A DNA stretch of 64,000 nt from Nonomuraea sp. SBT364 (GCF_001083785.1 NZ_LAVL01000004.1:1-64000), one strand, 5' to 3'; counted from the stretch's first letter, positions 51,980 through 60,491 are shown. The notes: generated from the sequence alone by a model not told the origin. Numbers and translations are program-made.

Positions 51980-52744
51980 CTACTCGTTCGGGTCCCAGGC
52001 GCTGAGCTGGTCGAAGAGACGTCGGTCGCCGTCGAGCTCCAGGGAGTCGAACGGGATACGGCCGTGCAGGATGAGGACCAGCTCGCTGGCCGTGCCCCGA
52101 GCGGAGGCAGCGGTGGCCGGCATGGTGCCGGGCCCGGAGAGGCGGGCGGTCCGTGCGCCATCGGCGGAGAGCGAGAGGCGCCAGGAGCGGCCCTCGGAGG
52201 CGTGGAAGTCGATGGCAGCGGGCTTGTGCGGCCAGGCACTCGTCGTCGCGACGCAGGTGGACAGGAACTCGTCGACACCGTCGAGCGCCACCTCGTCCGG
52301 CAGCGGCTGCGGAGCACCCACGGTGATCTCGGCGTCGTAGGTGTGCACCGCCATCTGCTGGAGCTGGTGCCGAGCCACGGCACCGGAGGTCTGCGGCGAC
52401 TGCGACGTCTCCCACCACGTCCAGCAACCGCGATCCGGGCCGGCCTTGCGCAGGGCGTCCAGCAGTTGCTCCGTGGACTCCGCCAACCAGGCCGGCAGCG
52501 CCTCGCGCTCCCGAGGCGCCGCCGGGGCGCCCGCCGCTGCGGACTTGGCCGGAGCAGGCCCTGCGGCGACGGTGGCGGCCCAGTCGCGGCGTCCCTCGCC
52601 GATGTGCTGCGCCAGATCGAACAGCGTCCACTCGGGGCAGGTCGGCACCTGTACGTCGAGGCTGGGCGCGGAGGCGACCGCGGCGCGGAAGGCGGTCGAG
52701 CGTTCGTCGATCAGTCGCAGCAGAAGGGGGAACTCGAGTGTCAT
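51980..52744 (-). CDS. Maleylpyruvate isomerase family mycothiol-dependent enzyme (DinB-like)
   Basis: About 254 residues. LRLIDERSTAFRAAVASAP, VPTCPEWTLFDLAQHIGEGRRDWAATV and the metal-site HTYDAEITVGAP place it in the MDMPI N-terminal (DinB-like four-helix) family, with a C-terminal MDMPI_C-type domain (WRLSLSADGARTARL, ATASELVLILHGR). Such actinobacterial proteins use mycothiol as cofactor or are of unknown activity. ATG 52744 is preferred because AGGG lies six bases upstream; a GTG two codons earlier is possible. It follows the SDR gene on the same strand. Confidence 0.85.
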   Translation of the reverse strand: MTLEFPLLLRLIDERSTAFRAAVASAPSLDVQVPTCPEWTLFDLAQHIGEGRRDWAATVAAGPAPAKSAAAGAPAAPREREALPAWLAESTEQLLDALRKAGPDRGCWTWWETSQSPQTSGAVARHQLQQMAVHTYDAEITVGAPQPLPDEVALDGVDEFLSTCVATTSAWPHKPAAIDFHASEGRSWRLSLSADGARTARLSGPGTMPATAASARGTASELVLILHGRIPFDSLELDGDRRLFDQLSAWDPNE

Positions 52745-52798
52745 TGTCACCCTGAATCCTTATCGTCGCACGCTCGACCACGTCCTCCGGCCGGTTCG

Positions 52799-53563
52799 CT
52801 ACCAGGGCAGTGGGCCGTCCTCGCTGAAGAACCCGCCGGTCGGGCCGTCCTCGCCGAGGGTGGCCAGGCGCACCACCACGGCCGCGCCCTGCGCCGGGGT
52901 GAGGAAGCCGCTGTGGCCGTTGATGTCGGTGTCGACGTAGCCGGGGGCGGCGGCGTTGACCAGGATGTTCTCTTTGCGTAGCTCGTTGGCGTACTGCAGG
53001 GTCAGCGCGTTCAGCGCGGTCTTGGACGGAGAATAGGCCGCCGACGTCAGCCCCGACATGGGCCCGTCGACCTCGGCCGTCATCGCCAGCGAAGCGGCGT
53101 GGCTGGAGAGGTTGACGATCCGCGCGGCGGGGGATCGCCGCAGCAGCGGGAGCACCGCGTTGGTCACGGTGATCACTCCGAGGACGTTGGTGTCGAACAC
53201 CTCGCGGACCAGTTCCACGTCGACAGTGCTGGGGACGCGGTCGAGGGCGTCCTGGGGCGCGGCCTGACCGGATCCGGTGATACCGGCGTTGTTGACCAGC
53301 ACGTCCAGACGGCCGAAGCGGTCGTCGATCCAGGAGGCGGCCGCCTGGGCGGTGGACGGGCTGGTGACGTCCAGTTCGATCGCGTGGGCGTCGCCGCCCG
53401 TGGCGCGAATCGCCGCCGCGGTTTCCTCGCCGCGGCGCGGGTCACGGGCGCCGACCAGGACGGTCACCCCCTGTGCGGCCAGCAGTTCGGCGACCGCGCG
53501 GCCGATTCCCTTGTTCGCGCCGGTGATCAGGGCCACCTTCGGCTGTGACGCGTACTCGTTCAT
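52799..53563 (-). CDS. SDR family NAD(P)-dependent oxidoreductase
   Basis: A 254-residue classical short-chain dehydrogenase: TGANKGIGRAVAELLAAQG cofactor loop, VLVNNAGITG, ARIVNLSSHA (catalytic Ser) and YSPSKTALN (Tyr-x3-Lys), then PGYVDTDINGHSGFLTPAQGA. The TGANKGIG form with a C-terminal GFFSEDGPLPW tail is typical of carbonyl-reductase-like SDRs that often protect against reactive aldehydes. It heads a two-gene minus-strand unit with the mycothiol-type gene. Confidence 0.9.
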   Translation of the reverse strand: MNEYASQPKVALITGANKGIGRAVAELLAAQGVTVLVGARDPRRGEETAAAIRATGGDAHAIELDVTSPSTAQAAASWIDDRFGRLDVLVNNAGITGSGQAAPQDALDRVPSTVDVELVREVFDTNVLGVITVTNAVLPLLRRSPAARIVNLSSHAASLAMTAEVDGPMSGLTSAAYSPSKTALNALTLQYANELRKENILVNAAAPGYVDTDINGHSGFLTPAQGAAVVVRLATLGEDGPTGGFFSEDGPLPW

Positions 53564-53719
53564 GGGTTGAAGTCCCTTTCGTTCTGGGCGTGTGATGTGT
53601 CGCCGCCCTGCCCATGAAGATCCCGCCCCCGTGGCTCCTGTGACGGGGTGACCATGTGGTGTGCGTCACCCCCCGTGTGAGTCAGGGCCGCACCCCTTCT
53701 TGTCGTTCCTTGGGCGCCG

Positions 53720-53760
53720 TTGACATCTTAGAGCATCTATGTTTCCTTAATGCTTCTAAG
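53720..53760 (+). promoter_or_regulatory. Promoter region with inverted repeat ahead of the siderophore-interacting-protein operon
   Basis: A consensus-like -35 TTGACA (53720-53725) is followed by an imperfect inverted repeat CTTAGAGCAT (53727-53736)/ATGCTTCTAAG (53750-53760) in an AT-rich stretch. It does not match the iron-box consensus of DtxR/IdeR, so iron control is not shown. About 28 bp before the small membrane-protein gene. Confidence 0.4.
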
Positions 53761-53787
53761 TAATCTAGAGGCAATAAGGAGGGCTTC

Positions 53788-53892
53788 GTGGAACCTCAGT
53801 GGTGGATCGTTCTCGCGGTTGTGGGGCTGGTCGCGGCGGTGTGGTGGCGGATGTCCAGATCCGCCTACCTCCGGCGGCGTAAGGACTCCTGA
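53788..53892 (+). CDS. 34-residue single-pass membrane protein
   Basis: GTG 53788 is preceded by AAGGAGG at good spacing. The 34-codon frame begins VEPQWWIVLAVVGLVAAVWW and ends in a basic tail (MSRSAYLRRRKDS), a clear small membrane protein with its N-terminus outside. The stop is one base before the ATG of the siderophore-interacting protein gene, so it is the first gene of that operon and may help its translation or tether a partner to the membrane. No family recognised. Confidence 0.6.
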   Translation: MEPQWWIVLAVVGLVAAVWWRMSRSAYLRRRKDS

Positions 53893-53893
53893 C

Positions 53894-54637
53894 ATGGCCG
53901 CCACGCTGCGCGACCGCTTGTTCGGCAAGTACGCCATGGAGGCGACCGTCACCGTCGCCGAGCAGGTCACCCCCGCCATGCGCCGGATCCGGCTGGAAAC
54001 CGACCAACCCATCGCGTTCCCCTACACACCCGGGCAGCACATCAGGATCCAGTTGAAGGATCCGCTGTCGATGGCGGGCATCCTGCGCCCGGCCGAGACC
54101 ATGCGCACCTACACGATCTGGGACCTCGCCCCCGGCAGGACGGCGATCGAACTGCGCGTCCACCTGTATGCGGGCGACGGCATCGGCCTGACGTGGGCGC
54201 GGGCGGCCCAGCCCGGGGACCGGACGACCTTCTGGTGGCCGCAGGGCGACTTCTTCACCCGCGAAGCGGCCTACCACGTCTTCATCGGGGAGGAGACCGC
54301 CAGCGCCGCCTTCGGCCCGATGATCAGAGCGTTGGAAACCTCGGCCCAGGTGTTCGGCGTCCTGGAGAGCGAGACCCCGGAGCACGACCTGCCCCTGCCC
54401 GGGTCGCCGCCACTGCGCCGCGTTCACCGCCACGGCGCCCCCGCCATCGCCTCCCGGGTCCTGCTCGCAGCCGCGGCCGAGCTCGACCTGCCGGGCAACG
54501 CCGGCGCCGCCTACGTGGCCGGCGAGGCCAGAACCTGCCAGCTGGTGCGCGACTTCCTGGTACGCGAGCGCAACTGGCCACGGACCGCGATCAAGACCAA
54601 ACCGTTCTGGGCCCTGGGCAAGCGGGGCCTGCACTAA
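53894..54637 (+). CDS. Siderophore-interacting protein (FAD/NAD(P)H ferric-siderophore reductase family)
   Basis: A 247-residue protein with FAD-binding and SIP domains: AMRRIRLETDQPIAFPYTPGQHIRIQL, TMRTYTIWDLAPGRTAIELRVHLYAGDGIGLTWARAAQPGDRTTFWWPQGDFF, then ETASAAFGPMIRAL and AAYVAGEARTCQLVRDFLVRERNWPRTAIKTKPFWALGKRG. The RxYT and C-terminal Lys-rich K-x-K-P-FWxxGKRG elements are conserved in SIPs. It lies in an operon with an FAD monooxygenase, so a reductase or electron-donor role is as likely as iron release. Confidence 0.88.
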   Translation: MAATLRDRLFGKYAMEATVTVAEQVTPAMRRIRLETDQPIAFPYTPGQHIRIQLKDPLSMAGILRPAETMRTYTIWDLAPGRTAIELRVHLYAGDGIGLTWARAAQPGDRTTFWWPQGDFFTREAAYHVFIGEETASAAFGPMIRALETSAQVFGVLESETPEHDLPLPGSPPLRRVHRHGAPAIASRVLLAAAAELDLPGNAGAAYVAGEARTCQLVRDFLVRERNWPRTAIKTKPFWALGKRGLH

Positions 54638-54656
54638 CCGTCACGGAGACCTGAAC

Positions 54657-55760
54657 ATGAAAGTGATCATCGTGGGGGGCGGCATCGGCGGACTCGCCAC
54701 GGCCGTCGCCTTTCACCAGCGTGGCTGGCAGGTGGAAGTCCTCGAACGCGCCGCCGAGTTCACCGAGGTGGGCGCCGGGCTGACCATCCAGCCCAACGGC
54801 CTGCGCGCGCTGGACGCCCTCGGCCTGGGCGAGCGGCTGCGCGCCGGTGGACTGGCCGACCCGCTCGCGGGCATCCGCAGCAGGCGCGGGGACTGGCTGA
54901 TCCGCAACGACGTCGCCAACCTCAAGCGCCGCTTCGGCTCGTGGGTGACCGTGCACCGGGCCGCCCTGGTCGACCTGCTGAGAGCGGCCGTGCCGGCCGA
55001 GGCTCTGCGGCCCGGCACCGACGTACAGCACGTGCAACCCGACGGCGTCGTCCACCACAGCGACGGCGCCTCCACCGCGGATCTCGTAGTGGGGGCCGAC
55101 GGAGTGCACAGCGTGACCCGGCGTTCGCTCTGGCCCGACCTCCCCGGGCCGCGCTACGTCGGCTACACCACCTGGCGTCTCATCGCCCCACCTCACCCTG
55201 TCGAGGGGAGCGTGGAAACGTGGGGCAGGGGCGAACGGTTCGGGCACGTGCCGATGCCCGACGGTCGAATCTACTGCTATCTGATGGCCAACGCCCCGGC
55301 CGGCTCCCGCGTCGGCCTGGATGAGCTGCGCGAACGCTTCGCCCGCTGGCACCGGCCCATCCCCGCGCTGCTCGACTCCGCGCACGAGGAGGCGGTGCTG
55401 CAACACGACACCCACGAACTGCCGATGCTGCCCACATACGTCTCCGGGAACGTGGCCGTTCTCGGAGACGCGGCCCACGCCATGACCCCCAACCTGGGGC
55501 AGGGAGCCTGCCAGGCACTCGAGGACGCGGTCACGCTCGCGCACACCGTGGACACGCTCGGCCTACACGCGGGACTTCATGCCTACGATCGCGCCCGCAG
55601 GCCGCGCACCCAGCTGATCGTCCGCCGTTCCCGCCAGGCCGGAGCCGCCGCGCACTGGGCCTCCACGTCGCTGACCACCCTGCGGGACGCGGTTCTTCCC
55701 CTCCTGCCCAACAGGTTCTTCGACCGCTCACTCACCCCCGCCTACACCTGGACGATCTGA
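54657..55760 (+). CDS. FAD-dependent monooxygenase (group A flavoprotein hydroxylase)
   Basis: A 367-residue protein. GGGIGGLATAVAFHQRGWQVEVLERA is the FAD GxGxxG motif, LVVGADGVHS the DG motif and VAVLGDAAHAMTPNLGQGACQALEDA the GD motif binding the flavin ribityl chain. Length is typical of single-component hydroxylases of aromatic or polyketide substrates. It begins 19 bases after the SIP gene, and its stop overlaps the start of the next gene (TGATG), so the three genes form a tight operon. Confidence 0.92.
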   Translation: MKVIIVGGGIGGLATAVAFHQRGWQVEVLERAAEFTEVGAGLTIQPNGLRALDALGLGERLRAGGLADPLAGIRSRRGDWLIRNDVANLKRRFGSWVTVHRAALVDLLRAAVPAEALRPGTDVQHVQPDGVVHHSDGASTADLVVGADGVHSVTRRSLWPDLPGPRYVGYTTWRLIAPPHPVEGSVETWGRGERFGHVPMPDGRIYCYLMANAPAGSRVGLDELRERFARWHRPIPALLDSAHEEAVLQHDTHELPMLPTYVSGNVAVLGDAAHAMTPNLGQGACQALEDAVTLAHTVDTLGLHAGLHAYDRARRPRTQLIVRRSRQAGAAAHWASTSLTTLRDAVLPLLPNRFFDRSLTPAYTWTI

Positions 55761-56248
55761 TGCTTCTCCCACGAATCCTCATCGTCGCCGTCGCAGCGAT
55801 CACGACGGTCGGCGCCGTGCTCGCCGACCTGGTCATCCCCGACCTGGCGGCACAGCACGCCTTCAACCCCGCCTGGCCGCCCCATGCCAAATTCCACGAT
55901 GCCCAATACATGGTGATGACAGTGCTCCTCGGCCTCACCGGCCTGGCCCTCGCGCTACGCCCAGGCCGCGACCCGCTGCTGCGCGCAGCCGCCGTCCTGG
56001 CCATCCCGTGGCTCGGCATGATCGGTGCGCTCCTGTTCCCCGGCACCGCCACCTACGACCCGGAGTTCGCCGACCGGACGGTCTTCGTCCTCGGACTGCA
56101 CGGGCAGGTCCTTTTGGCGATCGTCCTGCTGGTGGCCCTGCTCGTAGCGACAGCGGCGGCACTGCGCATGCCCATGGCCGCGCAGTTCGCGAGCGAGACT
56201 CGTTCAGCAACCCCAGCGATCCAACAGCCTCGGAACACCGTTCGTTGA
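55760..56248 (+). CDS. Four-helix membrane protein (DUF6640-like)
   Basis: A 162-residue protein with four membrane helices; a short loop WPPHAKFHDAQYMVMTVLLG contains two His residues near a membrane boundary. The pattern fits small actinomycete membrane proteins (DUF6640-type), which sit beside oxidoreductases. It overlaps the FAD monooxygenase stop by one base (TGATG), so it is translationally coupled and probably supports that pathway. The exact family name is tentative. Confidence 0.7.
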   Translation: MLLPRILIVAVAAITTVGAVLADLVIPDLAAQHAFNPAWPPHAKFHDAQYMVMTVLLGLTGLALALRPGRDPLLRAAAVLAIPWLGMIGALLFPGTATYDPEFADRTVFVLGLHGQVLLAIVLLVALLVATAAALRMPMAAQFASETRSATPAIQQPRNTVR

Positions 56249-56567
56249 ACGGATGACGGGCGTGACCGGCGCCCCGCAGCCGCCTCCCCATCCACCGCAG
56301 CGAGATCCGCATTGAGCGCAGGGTCTGGTGGGGCCGGGACACCGTGAACGACGACGGCTGGTACGCCCCCCACGCCCCCCACGCCAGCGTTTCCCTGCCG
56401 GCCAAGTGCAGCGGTACTCACACCTGGCGGGTGTGGATGGACCGGCCTCACCAAGTAGATCACCTGCTGGACGGGCGGGTCCTTGCGGATCTGGATGGCC
56501 CACCGGGGGGTTTGCCGTAGTACTCGGGGAAGATCGGCGGATAGAGCCGTGACCCGCGGTCGGGCCG
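56249..56567. other. Interval without a recognised gene
   Basis: A plus-strand frame from about 56260 to the TAG at 56518-56520 has protein-like text (IHRSEIRIERRVWWGRDTV; CSGTHTWRVWMDRPHQV) but no start codon and no family I recognise. It may be a fragment of a lost gene; it borders a series of clear relics. Confidence 0.3.
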
Positions 56568-56880
56568 TCAGGGACGGAGCAGGGTCTTGATGGCGCGGCG
56601 TTCGTCCATCGCCCGATAGCCCTCGGCGGCCTGCTCCAGCGGGAGGTCGAGGTCGAAGACCTTGCCGGGGTCGATCGTCCGGTCCCAGATCAGGCCGATG
56701 AGCTCGGGCAGGAAGCGGCGTACCGGTGCCGGGCCGCCGTGCAGGTGCACGGCGGAGAAGAACAGCTCCTCACCCGGCAGTTCGACGCCGTGGGAGACGC
56801 CGACGTAGCCGACGTGCCCGCCGGGACGGGTGGCGCGGATGGCCTGCAACATCGACTCCTGGGTGCCTACGGCCTCGATG
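56568..56880 (-). pseudogene. C-terminal part of a zinc-type alcohol dehydrogenase
   Basis: The frame reads IEAVGTQESMLQAIRATRPGG, HVGYVGVSHGVELPGEELFF and ends in LDLPLEQAAEGYRAMDERRAIKTLLRP at a stop, the distal third of a medium-chain (zinc) dehydrogenase: the end of the Rossmann fold and the C-terminal catalytic segment. The upstream part is missing, because at 56880 the sequence switches to an inverted IstB fragment. An IS-linked deletion removed the rest. Confidence 0.75.
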
Positions 56881-57260
56881 AAGGGCTACCGAGTCCGTTA
56901 CACCCTGGCTACCAAGCTCGTGAACGAACTCGTCGAGGCCGCTGACGACAAGCAACTCGCCAAGACCGTTGCCCGCTACGGCACGTCGACCTGCTCTGCA
57001 TCGACGAGCTTGGATACATGGAACTCGATCGTCACGGCGCCGAACTCCTCTTCCAGGTCCTTACCGAGCGCGAAGAGAAGAACAGCGTCGCCATCGCCTC
57101 CAACGAGTCCTTCTCTGGCTGGACCAAAACCTTCACCGACCCGCGTCTTTGTGCTGCCATCGTTGACCGCATCACCTTCGCCGGCAACATCATCGAGACC
57201 GGCACCGATTCCTACCGTCTGGCCCAGACCCGTGCACGCACCGACGCCAACACCGGCTGA
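56881..57260 (+). mobile_element. Remnant of an IS21-family helper gene (IstB), frameshifted
   Basis: KGYRVRYTLATKLVNELVEAADDKQLAKTVARYG is followed, after a one-base shift near 56983, by VDLLCIDELGYMELDRHGAELLFQVL, ASNESFSGWTKTF and AAIVDRITFAGNIIETGTDSYRL, ending at a TGA at 57258-57260. These are the Walker B (LCIDELGY) and C-terminal half of IstB ATPases. The Walker A part and the IstA transposase gene are absent, so the element cannot move. Its left edge coincides with the truncation point of the alcohol dehydrogenase. Confidence 0.75.
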
Positions 57261-57353
57261 CCGGCAACCTCGATCACCCGAGGGCTTCTCCCGAACGTGT
57301 CCCAGCCGCCGAGTAGCTCTGCGATAGATCTCGGTCGTGGTTCCGGGCGGACT

Positions 57354-57605
57354 TCAGGAGTCGCGGCGTAGGGAGGGCAGTGCCCACAGTTCAGCGATAC
57401 GCCCGTCGCGCACCCGGAAGATCTCCAGCATGGTCGGTTGCTGCTGGCCGGGAACGCCCCGCACGCTCGTGCGGACAGCGGCGGTGTTCCCCTCGACGAC
57501 CATGTCCTCGACGATGACCTGCGCGTCAGGGACGGTCTCATGGAACTGTTGCCATGCCCGGGTGACGCTTTCGGGCCCGTGGGCGGCAAGATGATCGCTA
57601 TCGAC
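57354..57605 (-). pseudogene. SnoaL-like (NTF2-fold) polyketide cyclase fragment
   Basis: Minus-strand text HLAAHGPESVTRAWQQFHET, VPDAQVIVEDMVVEGNTAAVRTSVRG and MLEIFRVRDGRIAELWALP ends at TGA 57356..57354. This is the C-terminal two-thirds of a SnoaL-like ester-cyclase protein. No start codon lies in frame, and it begins just after the MerR stop, so the N-terminal helix segment is lost. Confidence 0.6.
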
Positions 57606-57625
57606 TTTCCGCGTTCCACGAGGGG

Positions 57626-58027
57626 CTAGGGAGCCCAGACCCCCTCGGCGGTGCCGTCCTCGATGTGGCGGCGGTAGGTGACGACCTTGCCGTGGATGAT
57701 CTCCAGGCTGGCGGTCAGTCCGACGATCCGGTCACGGACGGCGCGCTCGTGTTCCTCCAGGAGGGCGAGACGCTCATTCTCGTTGCCCGGTCCTGACCGG
57801 ACCAGCGCGGCGAAGCGCTTCAGCGTGGCGATCGGCATGCCGGAGTCACGGAGCCGGTTGCACAGAAGCAGCCATTCCACGTCTGCACGTGAGTAAAGGC
57901 GCTGGCCGCCGGCGGTGCGGGGGATCTCGCGGAGGAAGATTTCCTCGCGCTCGAAGAAGCGGAGGGCGTGGACGCCAAGCCCGGTCGCCTTGGCGACGTC
58001 GCCGATGGAGAGTCCGTCGGTTCGCAT
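57626..58027 (-). CDS. MerR family transcriptional regulator
   Basis: A 133-residue protein. SIGDVAKATGLGVHALRFFEREEIFLREIPRTAGGQRLYSRADVEWLLLCNRLRDSGMPIATLKRFAALV is the MerR HTH and wing. A coiled-coil follows (ERLALLEEHERAVRDRIVGLTASLEIIHGKVVTYRRHI), with no Cys metal site, so it resembles SoxR-unrelated stress/aldehyde regulators (MerR-SDR pairs). Divergent from an SDR gene; the 54-bp spacer holds TTGACC (58044-58049) and an AGATTGCACTCT partial dyad suited to MerR-type promoter distortion. Confidence 0.9.
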   Translation of the reverse strand: MRTDGLSIGDVAKATGLGVHALRFFEREEIFLREIPRTAGGQRLYSRADVEWLLLCNRLRDSGMPIATLKRFAALVRSGPGNENERLALLEEHERAVRDRIVGLTASLEIIHGKVVTYRRHIEDGTAEGVWAP

Positions 58028-58081
58028 GCCGTACCACCACAGCTTGACCTAGATTGCACTCTACATCTTACGGTCGACCGC

Positions 58082-59047
58082 ATGGCAATCGCGCAACACA
58101 AGCTCGGTTCGGGATTCGGCGCCCACAGTACGGCGGGAGATGTCCTGACCGGTCATGATATGTCCGGCAAGAATGTGCTGATCACTGGCGGCTACTCCGG
58201 CCTCGGACTGGAGGCCACACGAGCACTGGCCCGTGCTGGAGCGCACGTCATCGTGCCCGCCCGCCGCCCCGGCGTGGCGAGCGAGGCGCTGGCCGGGATA
58301 CCCGGGACAGAGGTCCGCGAACTCGACCTGGCGGACCCGGGCAGCATCCGGGCGTTCGCCGAGACCTTCCTTGAAACCGGCCGGACCCTGGACATCCTCA
58401 TCGGCAACGCGGGCGTCATGGCCTACCCGGACACGCTCGTCGGCCCGGGCTGGGAGGCCCATCTCGCCATCAACCACCTCGGCCACTACGTGCTGGTCAA
58501 CCACCTGCGCCCGGCCCTGCTGATGCCCGACGCGCGGGTGGTGTCCGTCGCCTCGTCCGGGCACTTCCTGTCGGACATCCGCTGGGACGACCCCCACTTC
58601 CGCCACGGCTACGACCACTGGCTCGCCTACGGGCAGTCGAAGACGGCCAACGCCCTGTTCGCCGTCCATCTGAACACCCTCGGCGTGCGCGCCTTCGCGG
58701 TCCACCCCGGCAGCATCCTCACCCCGCTGCAACGCCGCATCCCCCACGCACAGCAGATCGCCCAGGGCTGGATCTCCTCCGACGGCCAGCACGCCGACGG
58801 CTTCAAAACCCCGGCCCAGGGCGCCGCCACCGCCGTCTGGGCGGCCACCTCACCCCTGCTCGATTCGTACGGCGGGGCATACTGCCAGGACTGCGACCTC
58901 GCGGAACCCGCCACCACCGACGACATGCTCATCGGCGGCGTCAAGCCCTGGGCCCTCGACCCGGGCTCGGCGGCCCGTCTGTGGACCCTGTCGGCCGAAC
59001 TGACAGGGCTGGACACCTTCAGCGGCCGCCTTCCAGTCGACAGCTGA
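58082..59047 (+). CDS. SDR family oxidoreductase (retinol-dehydrogenase-like)
   Basis: A 321-residue protein. NVLITGGYSGLGLEATRALARAGAHVIVPAR is the NADP loop, DILIGNAGVMAYPDTLVG replaces NNAG by IGNAG, RVVSVASSGHF holds the catalytic Ser, and YGQSKTANALFAV is the YxxxK. The length and the HPGSILTPLQRR element place it with WW-oxidoreductase/retinol-dehydrogenase-like SDRs. Divergent from the MerR gene, a common pairing, and probably induced by its ligand. ATG 58082 chosen by alignment of the N-terminus; no strong SD. Confidence 0.88.
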   Translation: MAIAQHKLGSGFGAHSTAGDVLTGHDMSGKNVLITGGYSGLGLEATRALARAGAHVIVPARRPGVASEALAGIPGTEVRELDLADPGSIRAFAETFLETGRTLDILIGNAGVMAYPDTLVGPGWEAHLAINHLGHYVLVNHLRPALLMPDARVVSVASSGHFLSDIRWDDPHFRHGYDHWLAYGQSKTANALFAVHLNTLGVRAFAVHPGSILTPLQRRIPHAQQIAQGWISSDGQHADGFKTPAQGAATAVWAATSPLLDSYGGAYCQDCDLAEPATTDDMLIGGVKPWALDPGSAARLWTLSAELTGLDTFSGRLPVDS

Positions 59048-59164
59048 GGGCCGTGACCTGCACAAACCCGGAGACGCATCCGAACGGAAAGTCACGGCAA
59101 GCGGCTCAACTCCGCTCTGCTAACGGGGACTTTTCGTTCGGATGCCCGGCTGGAGTAGAGTGAC

Positions 59165-59182
59165 TTTAGACCTAAACTTAGG
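59165..59182. promoter_or_regulatory. Interlocked half-sites upstream of the SDR-MarR operon
   Basis: TTTAGACCTAAACTTAGG contains two overlapping 5-2-5 dyads: TTTAG-AC-CTAAA and CCTAA-AC-TTAGG, sharing the CTAA arm. It ends 11 bp before the SDR start, a fitting site for the MarR protein encoded two genes down the same operon. Confidence 0.55.
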
Positions 59183-59193
59183 ATGAGATCGAG

Positions 59194-59916
59194 ATGACGC
59201 GGACAGTAGTGGTGACCGGCGGCGGCACCGGCATCGGCAAAGCGGTAGCGGCGCGTTTCGCGGCCGGCGGCGACCGCGTGATACTCATCGGCCGGCGTGC
59301 CGACGTGCTGGAAAGGGCGGCCGATGAACTCGGCGGCATCGCGCTGCCGGCCGACCTGGGCGAGCCCGCCGAGGTCGAGCGGGTGCGCGCCGACCTGGCC
59401 GAGCGTTTCGGCACGATCGACGTGCTGGTCAACAACGCGGGCGGCAACGTCGAGGGGGCCGGCGCCGGCGAGGACGTCGCGGAGCGCTGGTCGGGGAACT
59501 TCCGGGCCAATGTGCTGACGGCGGTGCTGCCGACCGAGGCGTTCCGCGATCTGCTGAACGCGTCCGGGCGAGTCGTGTTCGTCAGCTCGATCGCGGCCTT
59601 GCGAGGCTCGGGCGGCAGCTCGTACGGCCCTATGAAGGCGGCTCTGCACCCGTACGCGTTCGACCTCGCCGCCGCCCTGGGACCGCGCGGCATCACGGTC
59701 AACGTCGTCGCCCCGGGCTTCATCGAGGACACCGAGTTCTTCGGCGGCGGTCTGAACGATGAGCGCCGTGCGACGCTCATCGCACAGACCGACACCGGCC
59801 GGGCCGGAACGCCGCAGGATATCGCCGAGACCGTGCACTGGCTCGCCTCGCCTGGCGCTGGACACGTCACCGCGCAGATCATGCAGGTGAACGGCGGCGC
59901 CGAACGTGGCCGATGA
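59194..59916 (+). CDS. SDR family NAD(P)-dependent oxidoreductase
   Basis: A 240-residue classical SDR: TGGGTGIGKAVAARFAAGGDRVILIGRR, VLVNNAGGNV, RVVFVSSIAALRG (Ser) and YGPMKAALHPYAFDLAAALGPRGITVNVVAPG (Tyr-x3-Lys), ending with MQVNGG. FabG-like length and motifs; the substrate is unknown. Its 3' end overlaps the MarR start by 11 bases, so the two genes are coupled, and the upstream half-sites suggest feedback repression by that MarR. Confidence 0.92.
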   Translation: MTRTVVVTGGGTGIGKAVAARFAAGGDRVILIGRRADVLERAADELGGIALPADLGEPAEVERVRADLAERFGTIDVLVNNAGGNVEGAGAGEDVAERWSGNFRANVLTAVLPTEAFRDLLNASGRVVFVSSIAALRGSGGSSYGPMKAALHPYAFDLAAALGPRGITVNVVAPGFIEDTEFFGGGLNDERRATLIAQTDTGRAGTPQDIAETVHWLASPGAGHVTAQIMQVNGGAERGR

Positions 59917-60436
59917 GCCGCTCCCCGACCGGGCCGACGCGATCCAGGACGCCTGGCGGCGCGAGCTGCCGGGCGTCCCGGTGGAGTCGATCGGAATCAT
60001 CACCCGCATCTGGTGGGCCGCCAAGGCCTTCGGCGACGAGCGCCGCCGTATCCTCGCCGACTTGGGCGTGGACGTCGCGACCTTGGACCTGCTGTCGACG
60101 CTGCGGCGCGCCGGCCCGCCGTACCGGATGAGCCCAGGCGACTTGGCCGACGCGTGCATGGTGACGCGCGGCGCGATCACCCAGCGCGTGGAACGCGCGG
60201 TCAGGGCAGGGCTGGTCGAACGCACCACCGCCGGATCGGGCTACCACGCGCGCGCGGTCACCCTCACCGACGCCGGCAACGCCCTGCTCGACCACGTCGT
60301 CGCTGACCTGCTCTCGGCCGAGGCCCACCTCGTCAGCCACCTCGTACCCGAACGCCGCGAGCAACTCGCCGGGCTGTTGCGCGAACTGCTCGCCGGACTC
60401 GGCGGCCCGAGCCCGACCGGCCAGGTCGGGGATTGA
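59906..60436 (+). CDS. MarR family transcriptional regulator
   Basis: A 176-residue protein with a longer N-terminal helix region than usual (VESIGIITRIWWAAKAFGDERRRILADLGVDVATLDLLSTLRRAG), then the winged helix MSPGDLADACMVTRGAITQRVERAVRAGLVERTTAGSGYHARAVTLTDAG and a C-terminal dimerisation helix. GTG 59906 lies inside the SDR gene. Likely repressor of the two-gene operon. Confidence 0.9.
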   Translation: MADEPLPDRADAIQDAWRRELPGVPVESIGIITRIWWAAKAFGDERRRILADLGVDVATLDLLSTLRRAGPPYRMSPGDLADACMVTRGAITQRVERAVRAGLVERTTAGSGYHARAVTLTDAGNALLDHVVADLLSAEAHLVSHLVPERREQLAGLLRELLAGLGGPSPTGQVGD

Positions 60437-60491
60437 GCGGTGGCCGTCCTCTCCTGTACGGCCGCCACCAGTAAGCGCCGGCGTCTGATCG

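Noticed and set aside
53720..53760. Iron box (DtxR/IdeR site) before the siderophore-interacting protein operon
   Set aside because: The inverted repeat there does not follow the TTAGGTTAG-type iron-box pattern, so iron regulation was not called.
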